From Stratiolaelaps scimitus (taxonomy: Eukaryota > Arthropoda > Arachnida > Mesostigmata > Laelapidae), in assembly GCA_019614645.1 (NCBI GenBank), contig JABWDB010000017.1, positions 5,530,501 through 5,594,500 of the forward strand: 64,000 nucleotides of DNA, in the 5' to 3' direction. Each line of letters begins with the position of its first letter. Positions within the stretch are counted from its first letter, which is position 1. Below are positions 1-12,629 of the stretch, piece after piece. The notes under the pieces are model-generated. The model did no database searches and was not told where the DNA came from. It saw nothing but the letters and a program-made list of their open reading frames with translations. A program made the position numbers and the translations under genes.

Positions 1-1409
1 CCGCACCACCATAAGCATCAGCACACGTTGTTGCTGTAGACGTCGTCGTTTCAAAGTCCCGTAACTCGATGAAAACCATTGTCATGATCAGGGCCGAGGC
101 GGTGGAGCCGATCAGAATCCACACAGGTCCTTCGAATATTCCTGACATATCTCGATCCTTGATCAGTGGTGGTTCTGGGTGGGCAGCGTAGAGTGGCAGG
201 TCAAACAGGAGCATCTCCATATAGGCGTGAAAGCCACTCTTGCGAAAGGTGTGCATATATGCGACACGTTCAAACTCATATGAATCTTCATTGATGCGTT
301 CAGCTAACGAGGTTTCTCCGCACAGCGTGATAAAGCATCGAGCCGACGCCGAATAACGTACACGCCAGAACTGTGGTGGCGGATTCGTTATACATTCAAA
401 CGACATTGTCACTTTTGAGCAATTGCTGATGGGCATTCTCGAGTAGACGAGATCGGAAATGTTCCTCTGAAGGCTAATTGGATAGTGGTCGTTGTTATCG
501 TCGAGGAAAATTTGCTCGTTCCGCGAATATAGAACTCGCTGATGGTCGTTGTGCGACATGTACAGATTATAGATACTACTTCGAATGTCCAGAGATGAAT
601 CCATATCGAGAAACACAACAGCAATACGTGCTGAAAATAAACACACATGATTATGCAACATCATATTTAGCTTTACACTTTACTGACTTGACAGCTACCA
701 TAGAGTTGGACAGGTCGGAGGTTCGCGTGCTGGCAAGTTCCTAAATATGTGCAATTATTTCTCTTAGGGATTCGAACTCTCTCGATATCATATACTTACA
801 GAAATAGTGAAAAGCACTGGACACTGGACATTTGGCGGCGTAACCATTCAAATGGTATCACATTTATACATATCTGTACTGGCGAGAAGCAGCATCGCTG
901 TATCTATTGTTAGAGGGTTGTAAGATGGATGTTCATGTTTTCGTGAGGGGTGAGAAATTTTCCAAATTCTACTGGAATCTCCAAAGCGACAATGCAACAT
1001 GGCAAGTGCCTAACTTAGCAATAACCCGCTCCGGGTCCGAATTTGGTTTCGCTTAGTTGTTTCTGTTACCTGGTGTGTCACCTGAGTGAAGGTAGTCGTA
1101 CATGTTTCCGATAGAGCTTCGAAGACGGTTGTTATAGCAGTCAATCGCAACAACCAACAGGTTCCTGCGTAGAAAGTCCGGCGCCGTTGTTGAAAGCATT
1201 GGCGGCAATTTGGAGAAACGGATTTCGTGATCTCGGCAGAGATCACTGAGGATCAGCCTGTTCCGCAGGTGTTGAGCAGTGTCGTCGTATAGGCGGTGAA
1301 TCATATATTCCGCCCAGGGCTTCCCGTTAATTACGTCCAAGCGATTTGATGCGACCGCACTCGTGACGACCATGCCTGCCGCGATCATTAGAGAGATCGC
1401 GAATGCCAT
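1..1409 (-). CDS. Ionotropic receptor-like gene, partial at left edge, possibly decaying
   Basis: Three inferred exons: 1409-1070, 878-800 and 630-1 (continuing off the window). Exon 1 starts at the ATG at 1409, giving the secretion-signal-like MAFAISLMIAAGMVVTSAVA; an upstream in-frame ATG at 1544 would bury that signal. Exon 1 ends CACCAG|gtaaca in phase 1, and exon 2 begins after ttctcgccag in the matching phase. Exon 3 follows a strong acceptor, tttattttcag, and stays open for 209 codons to base 1. It ends in a membrane segment (FEGPVWILIGSTASALIMTM, plus positions 65-136) followed by a short polar stretch, as at TM1 of IR channels. The extracellular part aligns loosely with the receptor at 44.8-46.8 kb: 30 residues separate a shared CY from a shared IP in both. 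Oddity: exon 2 ends with two bases of a codon (CT|gtaagt) while exon 3 needs an upstream exon leaving one, so the join has one base too many. The pore and ligand-lobe 2 lie outside the window. The IR assignment is inferred from the paralogue and topology. Confidence 0.6.
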
Positions 1410-2916
1410 TGTGTCGATGATTGTTGCGTCCGTCGTTCGTCGGGCATTTTTTGCAACTGTTGGTTGCGCGCAGCTCCTCCAACAGAACGATAATGCAGCA
1501 GCTTTACGAAAAACGAGAATCAACTGCGCCTGGTGCCGTTCCATATGCGAACTTGGAAAATGATCATTATGGAGGCGTCACTGACCTAGCGTTATCATGA
1601 TTGCAGGTCTCACGTTGCTAGGAAATATTGGCAAAACAGCGTCGAAATGAGACGCCCGGGACTTTGGTGCACGTAGGCGTGAGTGCTTTGTGCAGACGAC
1701 CTCTAGCTATGAGCTCTCTGAGGGCTTGCTGTTGTGTTCGATAATGTTGGAATTCGTAATAGCGACGGTATAGAATACTGGCGACACTACCAACAATTTG
1801 CTTTCAGTCTTGTTGTTTCTACTCCTTTGCCAATCATGCATCGGCGTGGACGCGTTTCAGGGGATATTTCCGCGGGTCAAAGCAACCTCGGACCACGTGC
1901 AACTGGGAACCGTACAGTCGAAGTGCGTTCAGTTCTGCAAACAAGCGGGTCTTCGCTTATTTAACCTCGTTCCTACATGGGCATACATTAACGACTTCAG
2001 ACACTCATACGCAAGTGGCACGCCGACGCCCAGCGAAAATATACAGATATGTATATGGTAGCATGGTAGGCCCATTGGGTATGATAGGCGTATTTGATTC
2101 GATTGGCAGGATTTGAGCTGTTTTCTCCTAACCGCGAGGAGAATCCGCCCTTCCCTTCAATATTGCGATGCATCATGGTGTTGCACTATATCAGAGTGCC
2201 GCCATCAAAAATGAATCTCAGAGCAGTATGCGTCGTGAGCTGGCCGTCTCGTACCCCGCCACAAGTTGGGGCATGTATATCAGCTCCGTTTTCCCTGGGG
2301 ACGGGCAAGCCAACTTCGTCTCCCCTATCGGTGTCACGGCGGATCGCCGGCGGTTTTTTCCTTTCGAAACTAGGCGTGATATTCTCAAATAGACGCTGCA
2401 ATGACCTCCTCGAGCGAACCGTGTCCAATTCCCGGAAAGGCTTCGAAGAACCTTGGGTCTGTCAAGAAACCCAACTAACAAAATATACATAGTACCAACG
2501 AAACTGGTATTGGCGACCAACCAACCAAATATGGCGCATTGGGTCCAATCGAGCCAATCAATGTACCTCTCACTGCATCGTTACATTAACCCAGTGGAGG
2601 TGTTCACCCACCAATTTCACGCGTCGAGAGCATCAAGAACACGGAGCGTACGGTAGTAATATGGAATACATTATCCTTAATAGCCTTATCAGTATAATAG
2701 AACGACCTGTGAACCTACTGCACACACGTCCCTATTCTAAATACGCCTAACCACACATCTACTTGGTAGGGGATTCGGGAGCTAGCTTCGTTCGTTTGTA
2801 TTTGTTTGAAATTAATTAGTCGTAAGGCGTTCGGTTCGTCGGCAGGCGTTAAGCGGGCCTCAAGTAGCATTCTAATCCAATCTGCATATCATATGAATAT
2901 GCTGTTAGCACCATGG
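1410..2916. other. Intergenic, no recognisable feature
   Basis: Short open frames here (the longest is 132 codons at 2094-2492) overlap on both strands and show no recognised domain, signal peptide or splice pattern. This is also the 5' flank of the left-edge receptor. No clear TATA element was picked out. Confidence 0.5.
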
Positions 2917-2922
2917 CTCTCT

Positions 2923-2955
<33 letters not shown>
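2917..2955. repeat. CT microsatellite
   Basis: A 39-base pyrimidine tract, almost pure CT with two interruptions. Confidence 0.9.
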
Positions 2956-3604
2956 GTGTTTCCAGTCGCCTTTGATCCCTTCATGCTTGCTACTTCCTCG
3001 AGGCGTAGCTACGTATCATTCTGCTCTTTGGGCATTGCGTCAAAACAACGAGTATAGGCTGGCTACGCGCTCGCCTCCATAGCGAATATTGTAGGGCGGC
3101 ATAAATCATTAATGCATATTACACGCCAAGGCCGCCGAAGGTCGTATGGATTATACGCCGTCGACATTAAACATATGGCACCATTAAACAGCGTCATATT
3201 GATGCTCGCCACGAGTGCGATTATTACCGGTCGTATAACTCCGTAACGAGGTCTACGGTTAGCGTGAGGACCTATTCATCTTCCGATGTTCTTCTCTACA
3301 GTGCGGCACCACAGGCACTCTATGGGGAAATGTCCAATTTATATACATATGTATAAGTAGAAAAGTCGAGCTTATACATGCTAGATATAAGTGTGTTGCT
3401 CGTACGGTCTTACTTCGAGCGTAAAGCAAAGCGTCCGCATACGCAGATATATGACGGTAGCGTTATGTTCTTCACAGTCCAAGGCATAATATTGGGTACC
3501 AATATATGATCAGCGAATTTGCTAGTGCGTTGATATCGTTACCGATCGAATTCGGTTGAGTCATGTATTACAATATGCTAATTTTCCTGTAAACTTGAGT
3601 ATAT
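2956..3604. other. Intergenic, nothing recognised
   Basis: Moderately AT-rich unique-looking DNA with only short open frames and no repeat or RNA signature that I could see. Confidence 0.4.
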
Positions 3605-4109
3605 ACAGGGTGTTTCAAAATGCATACGAAATACTGACGGTGTGATAGGCCTCAATGAAGGAAACAATTTTTGTGTATCGACAATTACGGTGCACCGATT
3701 ATTGCTATTATTGTAAATGGTGATTGCTTCTTGTCAAACTCACATGACAAACATTACGTGGGAAAATAGGCCTTTATAAGATTTAGAATGTCCCTTTTTT
3801 TACCTATTGTCACCAATAATCCATAATATAATGCATGGACACCTTGAAATAATACGTTACAACACTCCATACTCACACGAAACACAGGGTCGAAAAGATT
3901 ATGAACTTGAGCTTCGAACAAAACCCTTCGAGTCGTGTTTTCTTCTCGAATGCTGCTGAAGGCGGCTGCTTCCAAATATTGTTTGTTCCTATTCGACGTG
4001 TACGACCACTAAACTTCCTTGCCCTTTCAGCTTGGCGCTTCCTCCGATATAATGATACAATCAGCCGAACGTAAAACTGATTTTTCAGCGTCCTCTGTTT
4101 GCAGTACAC
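3605..4109 (-). mobile_element. Probable DNA-transposon relic with terminal motif
   Basis: The left end reads ACAGGGTGTTTCAAAATG, which resembles terminal sequences commonly seen on mariner-like DNA elements in arthropods (recalled, not searched). Reading away from this end on the minus strand, two overlapping open frames (4109-3873 and 3975-3754) encode basic peptides that could be a frameshifted N-terminal transposase region, for example YRRKRQAERARKF followed by a second-frame stretch. No matching opposite terminus was found to the right, so the element appears truncated. The end motif is seen directly; the transposase call is a weak inference. Confidence 0.35.
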
Positions 4110-7100
4110 TCATGTAGTGAGGACTGCAAACAATGGAATCAAGCGTCCGACTTTACGTCTAGTGAGCTAGTGACGTTTCTGCTACTGGAGCTACCCCGAA
4201 GGTCGGCGCTGACAATCATCTGTCAACCTCAATAATGGAAGAAAAACTGTTCCCTGCCCTGTCGCCGTCTCTCCGGGAGTGATGCATGCCTTAGCCAGCT
4301 CGTCTATCAACTCATGCCAGCAGAGGCCAAGCGGTGCGACGACCGACCGACTGACTATCTATGATATGGCAGTTTGCTTAGGTTGGTGCCTCCCCCCATC
4401 GTGTCCATGGCGTGGCCGGCGCCGCGTTTCCGGCGGCGTAAAACCTAACCAGCTTGTCAACTCCTGTCATCGACGTAGGCCTTCACTAGCGTCCCCCCTA
4501 GGGCCCCGTGTTGTAGTGCCTTTAGCTTGTCCATCTATTTGTCTGTGACGCGTCTGGTCTTTTACGCTGTGAGCATGGTAAGTTGTACCCACGGCCAGAT
4601 GGCGGGTCGGGCTTGGACAGAGGCCATTTCTGGACCACCACCACAACCACCGGCAGCACTGTGTCTCGGAGGAGCTTAGCAGCGTTGGACGCTGCGCCAC
4701 CAATTGTTCGCGATGTTCATAACGGACAGATGCTGGCTGGCCAGTAACCGCTGGCTGACGGAGGCTGAAGGGATAAAGAGATCATATCGGATGTTTGCTG
4801 TGTCAACAACAATATTGTAGCTGTAGATGCGATTTTGGACCATGTGAATCCTGGTGAATTGCAAGTAAATTGGCATATAGCGACTCTAACAACATAGCAA
4901 CGGCGAGATGCGCAAACTAGAGAGTGTAGGGTGCATCACGTGAAGATCGAAGAACGGTTAGTTGCTGTCACATTTGAAGAGATGCACTATATACAAATAT
5001 ATTGTATTATAGCGTATCGGTACAAGTGCGTCAGAGAAAGCAGCTCAGGGTGGTTTTCTCGGATGAGGGAGCTTACGGAGTTCGATGCGGTCTATCGAAC
5101 TCCTACTGCGCATTACTGTCTCTAAAATGAATAGATGAATCAATATTGGATCGACGTTGTTTCATTGAACTAATCATTTCCAGGAGAAAGTTTCTAATGG
5201 GTTCGTTGCGTGAATAAATCTCCGCAAGGCGAGTCTATTTATCACCTTGCTGCATGCAAGATCAATTTATAATAATACCTTTGACAGATAGACGACAAAT
5301 TGTATTCAAGGTTACAGAAGTTCTAAAAGCTTACGTTTTAGGCTGTTATGCTTAGCAACGCCGATGGTGAGATATTGCCGAACAACCAAATCACAAGCGA
5401 TGAGGCAAAATGTCCATGTATACTGCAACAGGGGTGTTAAAGGTTGCGCGGAGAAGTTGATCGATTTTGCTAATTGTCCTCATCACAAGTCGAACGTTTC
5501 CCAATTGCGTATCAAAAAATTTAACATCATCTATCAATTGAAAATCGCGCACATCACATCTGCCAGCCTGATTCCCTTAACGAACAGTTTCAACGTCACT
5601 CTTTTTTATTGTTTCCAGGCGTTAACGCGAAAGAAATGGCCTAAGTGACGGTTTTCATCATTGCGGTAAAAATCAACTTAGTCCATGCAACATGACTGAA
5701 CCATGCAATTAGAGGGAAACTCTACCTGCAACACGCGTGGTACGAATATCAACGCCAGCAGAATTATTATAGCTAGTTCCTAGTTGGCGATAGCGTAAGC
5801 CACTCACGTTGAACGAAGCAACTTTAAATTCGCCTCCAGTAGACGTATCTCTACACCTGCATGAGACGTGGTGCAATCGACTAAGTCGAAAAATGAATGG
5901 TGGTAGCACGTCAAAAACCATACGTTGCCCTCCCATTGGCTTTTTCGTGAGAGGCGGCCACCCACCCTAGTTTCTACTCATGTCTTCAACACACGTGCAT
6001 ACGTGCCTGGAGATTATAACATAATAATGGCCGATTGGCGTGACTCAACTGCGAACAGCGAAAAGCGAGTTGCTTGAGTAATGAAGACTATACTAGCACG
6101 TGTGGCCCAAAATATTATAATATATTCCCATATTGGATGGACGGGGCTCCGTGCAGGCTAATCATTTAGTAGGAATATTACAGCGTCCATGTCCTTGCAA
6201 TGACAAGGACATTAAGGAACCATGTGTTCCTCAGGTTTACTGCTCTCTCTTTCTCTCTCTGATGTATGTTGAGCGTGTAATAGTATGTTGAGCTATTATA
6301 CTACCGAAGATATCTACATCATCGGCATAAATGAAGATATTGACAGAGCCTGCTTGCGGGAACCGTTTTCCTGGTGGCGTCGTAGTGTTGGCCTTTGCAT
6401 AGTCATTCAGGAAATCCTAGACTCGAGTCAAGTCGAACATGTGCCTTTATTGAATAAAGGTGATGGTACGTATATTGGCATTTTGCATATTATTGTACAA
6501 CTATTCATCGCGATGGTATTGCTTTCTTCTACGTAATATTTGCCGTTTAAGCATGCTATTGAATTTATCAGTTGTTGCAACAGAGCCTACAGGTTAGTTC
6601 GGCTGTTCTTACGGCTGTTCTTACAGTTTGCGAAGCTGGCTGAATTACGTTCTTCGTATAAATAATATGCCCATAGTACGGCTATCCGAAACTAAACTTT
6701 CAGTCTGAGACAAAGAGTCCGCGACAAGATTTTGCGAATTGGATTTGTAGCAATTTGTTAAATGGGACTTCTGTTTTTTATGAAACTTTTCGAAAAAGTC
6801 ATCACAAAAGGGGGCGGACTTTTGTCCCGAATACGCGAATCGTATTTGCCTGTGTTTCGCAGCCTGCTTTTATTCTCATATAAACCCACCAAGGGTGATG
6901 TATGTTCTACCAGCTGTAGACTACAGTAAATCGGAGTTATTGTATTTATGACCAACAGTCGATTGGGATCCATTCGATTTCGCCAAGTTCCACAGATGTA
7001 TAGTGTGTACATCGAGAATGCGATGCACTCAAGGTCATTCGTCAGTTGACTAATGCCATTGGAAGAATGGATGGGTTTGCCTGCACACCCACCACATCGA

Positions 7101-7689
7101 TCGATCACTTACGAATAGGCAAAGGTGATCGGGTAATATCGGTAACTTCGACGGTTGACAATGGGCGTCAATCATAGTTGCGACAATTTTCATTGATTTG
7201 CGTTCGTCCTGTTCTTGTCCTCAAGGACGGCGTGAGTGTTTTCCATTGAAGTACAGTGGACAAATTTCGGCTTGTTATTTTGAAGTATCCACTACTACAT
7301 ATAAGCTAGTAGAAGTTTCGTTGATTTAAAACTTCAGTGTTTAACAACCTCTAGTGTTTTCTGAGCTAACCAGGTAACTAGATTTTTTGCTACGCACTAA
7401 GCCGGGCTCAAAGTGGCGTTTGAACTCCACCTATGTATAAAGATAGTATACAAGTTTATAATTTCCTGCAGTAATGAATGGTTTGAGTGAGCTCTTGCAC
7501 CATTCCCGCGCGGGGCCAATATCGTCCATTCGATGAAGAGGTCGCAAGTTATTTGGCCGTAAGGTAATCACTTAATAATACAATTCGATACCTCTAGGCT
7601 ATGAATTGATTAAAAACCCTAATATTCATCATCATTATTGGCACTTATTCCTTTTTATTATTTATTTATTTATTTTCATAGTCATCACC
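4110..7689. other. Intergenic, gene-free, with small repeats
   Basis: No coding signal recognised. A GC-richer patch lies at about 4240-4560, a short CT tract at 6241-6260, and an exact tandem duplication of a 12-mer (GGCTGTTCTTAC) at 6601-6624. Open frames of up to 116 codons look like chance. Confidence 0.4.
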
Positions 7690-8550
7690 TTTGCACTGTC
7701 TACCAACGAGCGTGGCTTTCGCTATTCCGTCCTTCTAGGAAGGACCTTCAGTCGGAGTTAGCTAGATCGGCCGTAGGGGAAAGGCCATTGAGGATGGGGA
7801 TGTCTTGGCTTGCCGATGCGGTGGATGGGGTGGAGGTCACTGGTGCCGCCCCTTCCGACAATACTTGGGGAAACCGGAGCCGTGGGAGGTGTCAGTCCGG
7901 TGGGGATCCAGCGAGAGAGGCCGTGTCGTGATCCCGGTTCCTCCAGCTATCTCTCTGCAGCAGCAGCAGCAGCGTCGCTTCGTCTCTCTGCTCTGCACTT
8001 CCATCACTGCCGTTACCGCTTGGCTGATGCCTTTGCACTTTGCTTGGCTTTGTTCCTAGCTAACTTTGGTTGGTCCGATCCTTGGCCTGTTCGGCGCCGG
8101 GTGTGTTGCCGCGTTTCTTGCCGCGGCTGACGCTGTCTCTGGGATTGACACCTCTACCAAGAACGGCGAAGGAAGAGAGAAACGAACGGGGCCAATTAGC
8201 AGAGCTGGCTGGGGATGCCAGGGAGAGACGGGTGTGGGAGACGACAGGGCCAACCAACGGTGGCTAACTGCAAATTCCCGACCCGCAGACCACTGAGACC
8301 CCAATTCCCGCTGCGGTACACGACCCCAGAAAGAAACGTCCTGGAATTAGAAAAGGAAGCGGCAACGATCACTTTGCGTGCTCCTACTTTACCGAAAACT
8401 ACATACATACACACACACACCACGCCCGTCTCGGCTTCTGCTACTATCTGAAGAGCACAAGGCAGCAGGTAAAAGTAGCAGAAAGCCGAAACCAAACGGG
8501 GTAACTCCGACCGCGAAACGGGCAAGCCCGTTTGCCCGTTTGCAACAGCA

Positions 8551-8612
8551 TTATCTCTCTCTCTTCCCCCCCCCCTCTCTCTCTCCTCTCTCTATCTCCC
8601 TCTATCTCTTAC
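8551..8612. repeat. Pyrimidine tract
   Basis: CT repeats interrupted by a run of C, inside the GC-rich block. Confidence 0.85.
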
Positions 8613-8780
8613 TCCATCACTACCAGCGCCCTTGCTTAGTCCCCTCTCGTCCTCGCTTTCCCTATACCCAACAATCCGCTGGTTCCTAATCGAGATGTCA
8701 ATACCAACGGAAATCATATTATCATCAATCATCGAAATACTTCCACCTCACGATGGTGAACCTCAATCGAAAAAGGACCA

Positions 8781-8803
8781 CGCTGCTGCTGCTGCTGCTG
8801 CAG
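8781..8803. repeat. CTG/CAG triplet repeat
   Basis: Uninterrupted run of about seven CTG units ending in a CAG; in one plus frame it encodes alanines and in another leucines. Confidence 0.85.
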
Positions 8804-9236
8804 CACAAACGACGAAGCATCGAAGAGTCGAAACACCATCGAACCCAGCCGGTATCGATGGCCGCGGTGCGGACGAACGGCAGAGGACGGAGAAGAAAAA
8901 GACAACGAAGGATCAGTGGAGGAGGGAGCAGCAAGATGTCGTGGACAACGTCAAGCGATCACAGAGCCCAATACAGGAGTAGAATGATGACCGAGGCAAG
9001 GGGTAGAACGCCGTTGGAACAACAACGCCGTCGGAGGCGCTGGACGAACGGCATAGGCGCTCGGAACAGACAGGCAGAACCAGACGGTGAGTCACATACC
9101 TAATGTTTAACACATACGTCTGCATACTAAATTGCCCAGAAGTTTGTTCAATGTGTGTCTATTTTTCTCCCACCCGCTTACGGCCGGTAACAGAAAGGAT
9201 CAAAGGTTTATTAAGAAAGGGACCGCTACACCAAAT

Positions 9237-9284
9237 ATAATACCAGCGAATTATATATATACCAGCGAATATAATACCAGCAGG
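9237..9284. repeat. Short tandem repeat (ACCAGCGAAT units)
   Basis: ACCAGCG occurs three times, at 9242, 9261 and 9277, separated by TA-rich spacers. Adjoins the SINE head copy to the right. Confidence 0.6.
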
Positions 9285-9289
9285 CCCTT

Positions 9290-9400
9290 AAAAAATTATT
9301 AAATACATTTTCCAAATGTGCAACGGTGCGGATCGAACCCGTGCGTCTAGGCAGACCCTTATATCCTCTCGTATTAAACAAGTCATGCCTGATGTATTTA
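9290..9400 (-). mobile_element. tRNA-derived SINE head, minus strand
   Basis: Reading the minus strand, GCACGGGTTCGATCCG (an RNA polymerase III B-box-like core) is followed by GTTGCACATTT. This matches the head-to-body junction of the copy at 30.0-30.2 kb. The distal body seen there is not recognisable here, so the copy is truncated or diverged. Confidence 0.5.
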
Positions 9401-11987
9401 AATAATAAATATGATACGCTGTTTTCTCAAAGCACGAGAGCGTAGTTACCTGGCCTCAATTGTCTACCCTGGCTCGTACAGTACTATAACTACAGCAACT
9501 TAGTCATATTTCTTCCACTTCTCATATGCCATCTGCAATGTCGTTTACAACGAAAACTACGAACTCTTATATAGTCATATTTCCAACAGATAGAAGCACT
9601 TAGCTAAGTGGCTCAGGCGTATATATGCTGCGAATCACTCAGTTATATCAAAATACAACAAACAAGTAGGTTGGAAAAACCCCCCAGATATATGAGCCCC
9701 AACTCATCATACTCAACTATTATAGTGTGTGTTCAGTGGGGAGACCATGCAACACGAGATAATAATATAATAGTTTTTCTAGTATACCACATAGGCCGCA
9801 AAATCACCTGATGATATTAGCATTGCCACGTCGAACGTGTACAATTGTCGAAAACGCAAGGGAAAAAGTAAAAAAAAATGCGACACATTTCTATCGACTC
9901 CTAGACTGCTGGAAGCTTTGCAAGTGACGTTCTCTTCGTTTATTAGCAAGGGGAGTCGTCCTGCTCCGTGAGAGTTCGCGGCGTGCCGTCCGTGTTTCTC
10001 GTCTCGGCCTGAAATGGAACATATTTTGTTTATCCGCAGTCGTGTTTGTTTGCGTTGCTAGCCTCCGCATTACGCCCGGGGGCAGGGCACGACCGCACTG
10101 ACCCCTGGCTGGCGTACTTGTTTCTTCTCTCGATCTCTTTGTCTCTCCTTATTTCGTTCGCCCTCTCGCCTATGAAGCTGCACTCGGCCGGCCTACGACG
10201 CAAGGGCGAAGCGACACAATCCATTCTTCTTGCTTGTTCTCCGGGCCTGCTCTGGCCTCGCCCCTGCCCCCCAAGTTCCTTAGTGTCCATCGTTCCGTTC
10301 CGCTCCCTGCATCGCTCTCCTCGGCTTCTAGTGAGTGACTTCCACAGAGTTGCACTCGTCCGCTAGTAGCAAGCAGCACACCCGGCAGTCCGTTCTACAA
10401 ACCTAGGGATACCACCTCTTTCTGTCCAGTGATGTACGAGCTGCATTTTGTTCCTCTCCCCCCCGCCGCCTTAGGCCCCCGCGCCTCCTATGTTTCTATC
10501 TCTATTTTCCTCTGTCTATCTCTCGAAAAGGGCAACACACGGAACTCTCGTCGGTCGTCGCTTGTCGTGTATCTGGCTCGCCTTGCCGCCGGGTCCCTGG
10601 AGTCGTTGCGGCCCTGGCTGAGGACCACCAACAAGCCAACAACCAGCCATCCCTTTCTTTGCAGCATCTGCCCGTGCCAGCACGACTAGCGACCCTGCGA
10701 AACCCTTCGTCCTCGTAGTGTTAGATGGACGTCGACAAGATGCCCGCGCCAAACAGAGTCTTGCGGCGGGCGGCGGTCTTCGAGGCAGATGCCGCTGCTC
10801 CTGCTAGCGGGGGGCAACCGGCAGAGAGCGGTCACTCACTCTTCCGGAACACAGCAGCGGTCTTCGAGACAAGCTTGAGGCGTTGGACTCCAGCATTTGG
10901 CTACTCGCGGCTTGGGCTGACCTTCGACTCAGCGCGATAGATGGGAGAGTTGTACCCGTTGCGAAGTATTAGATAGTGCGCCTTACACTCCTCTAAAATC
11001 TGGGTGTCACTCGAACAATACTCGAACATGACTTGCGGCCGCATGGGTTGAACAAAGGCTAGTTTGTAGCTGTCCACCAATAGCCGATGGATGCCGACCT
11101 CCAGACAACAGACAATGATGAGGACGTTGTCAGCGGTACTGCATCGGTGGCTACTGCGTGGCCGCCTCGCGCATAGTCGCTTCGTTGCGACAAATGAGAC
11201 GGATCACTTCAGCTTGAGTGCGCGCTAAGGCTCGGGTTAAACTAGCTGGTGACTCGGGCCTATGGCCAAATCGAGGTCAGAAACCTCGTTGCTTGATTCT
11301 CACTTCCAGATTTTCGTATCGGTTGTGTGTCACATCGGTGTCATCAAGACATACACGAACAGAACACACAGCAAGCGAAGAAGGTGGATAAGATTGATTG
11401 CGTGGAGAGAACGAAAAGCATAAGCTCTGGCATAACAAGAACCTAACCGCCGTCACCTAACTATACTGAGCCTCCAGAGACGGTGTCGTTGTAACATATG
11501 AGTCTGCACGCCGGCGACAAATGTGTTCTGCAATTTGACGACACATCCGATGTGCAGGTTTATCAATGTAAACATTTCAAGCTAACACGACGATATGCAT
11601 CCTACAGTACAAAAGAATACAGTTCTCTCTTCATATTCCACTAAACACATAGACAAAACACAAAGAGAGAGCGCACCTAGAAAGATATCCTTTCACAATT
11701 GGCACTCAATACCTTTTTTTTTTAATATAAAAAGGCACTCAATACCTAGAGTCAGTATGCATCAACTTCATGCCGAGAATTAAGAATAATAATAGAAACC
11801 GTCAGCAATTGCAATTATCCACTCACATGCTATTCATATACGAGATTTAGAACAACGACGTGATAAAGTTTGGGCAGGATTTTTCTCCGATTAATTCTAG
11901 TGTCATAAAATGTATTCTATAATAATTGTTTAAAGCAGGGCAACTAATACTTCTATTGCATAGTGCTTGACCATTACTAGGACTTAC
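9401..11987. other. Intergenic, with GC-rich block at 10.03-11.24 kb
   Basis: 10,030-11,240 is pyrimidine- and CG-rich with many short open frames on both strands, none with a recognised domain. It could be promoter or UTR DNA. The flanks (9,401-10,030 and 11,240-11,987) are AT-richer and empty. Confidence 0.35.
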
Positions 11988-12200
11988 CGCGAAGGCAGTG
12001 ACATGACGGAAGAACGAGCAGGTCACGGTGTCTGTCTTCCACGTACATAGCCTTATCAGGGCAAATGGATAGATTTTTGGGAAGAAACAACGGCAGCCAG
12101 GCCTCGTACTCTTTGACGGATGACCGACACACCTACGATAGTGTAGGCGGCAGTAGAAAGCATAAAAACTCAAGGCCAGAAAGGCGTTGGTAACCTGCAT
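11988..12200 (-). CDS. Candidate first exon of a small Cys-containing secreted protein
   Basis: An ATG at 12,200 opens a frame that begins with a hydrophobic, signal-like stretch (MQVTNAFLALSFYAFY). It continues with six cysteines at residues 17, 24, 36, 38, 52 and 61, including a GCRC core. At residue 71 the frame meets a consensus donor, TTCGCG|GTAAGT, in phase 0. Small secreted cysteine-knot-like proteins often show this layout. I do not recognise the family, cannot find the next exon, and cannot exclude a chance open frame. No function is assigned. Confidence 0.2.
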
Positions 12201-12629
12201 GAGTTCTTATATGTGCGCTAGAGTCGAATGCATTGTCGCAAGCGCAACTTTTGAAAGGCCAATGGACTTCCTTAAATTGTATAACAACTTTCTAAATTCC
12301 TAGTTGAGTCATTAGATGCTTTGAAGACAAAGTTCAATTCTCTAGTAGAATATTCAAAAAAAAAACGAATATATTATATATAACAACAATGGTATTGCTA
12401 AATTAAATACGCGTGGAAGCCATATTGCCGCGAAGAAAGGTGTGCGGAACGCTAATGTGATCTTGACGTGAAATTTAGATTTAATCACCATGTAGTATTC
12501 TCCTTTTTTACCTCTGCGATATTCTTGATTTATTGTATACATTCAGAGAAATAGTCGATTGGCCGTTCCGGGCGACGGCTAAAAAATATCAAACGGCTAT
12601 ATACCAGCAACTTACCTTCCAGTTGTCCA
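12201..12629. other. Intergenic, AT-rich, nothing recognised
   Basis: AT-rich DNA without a credible open frame. Confidence 0.4.

Larger units (their letters stand above)
7690..9086 (+). other. GC-rich block, candidate promoter and first exon
   Basis: A compositionally distinct stretch, rich in CG dinucleotides, CAG/CTG triplets and CT tracts. It ends at a consensus 5' splice site (CCAGACG|GTGAGT, intron from 9087). Two overlapping plus frames run through it. One begins at the ATG at 8695 (MSIPTEIILSSIIEIL), has an eight-alanine run and stops at about 8982. The other begins at 8753, is very Arg-rich and is open across the donor. No domain is recognised in either. The pattern fits a 5' UTR or first exon of a plus-strand gene with a long first intron, but low-complexity DNA in a GC-rich island would look the same. 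Confidence 0.3.
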
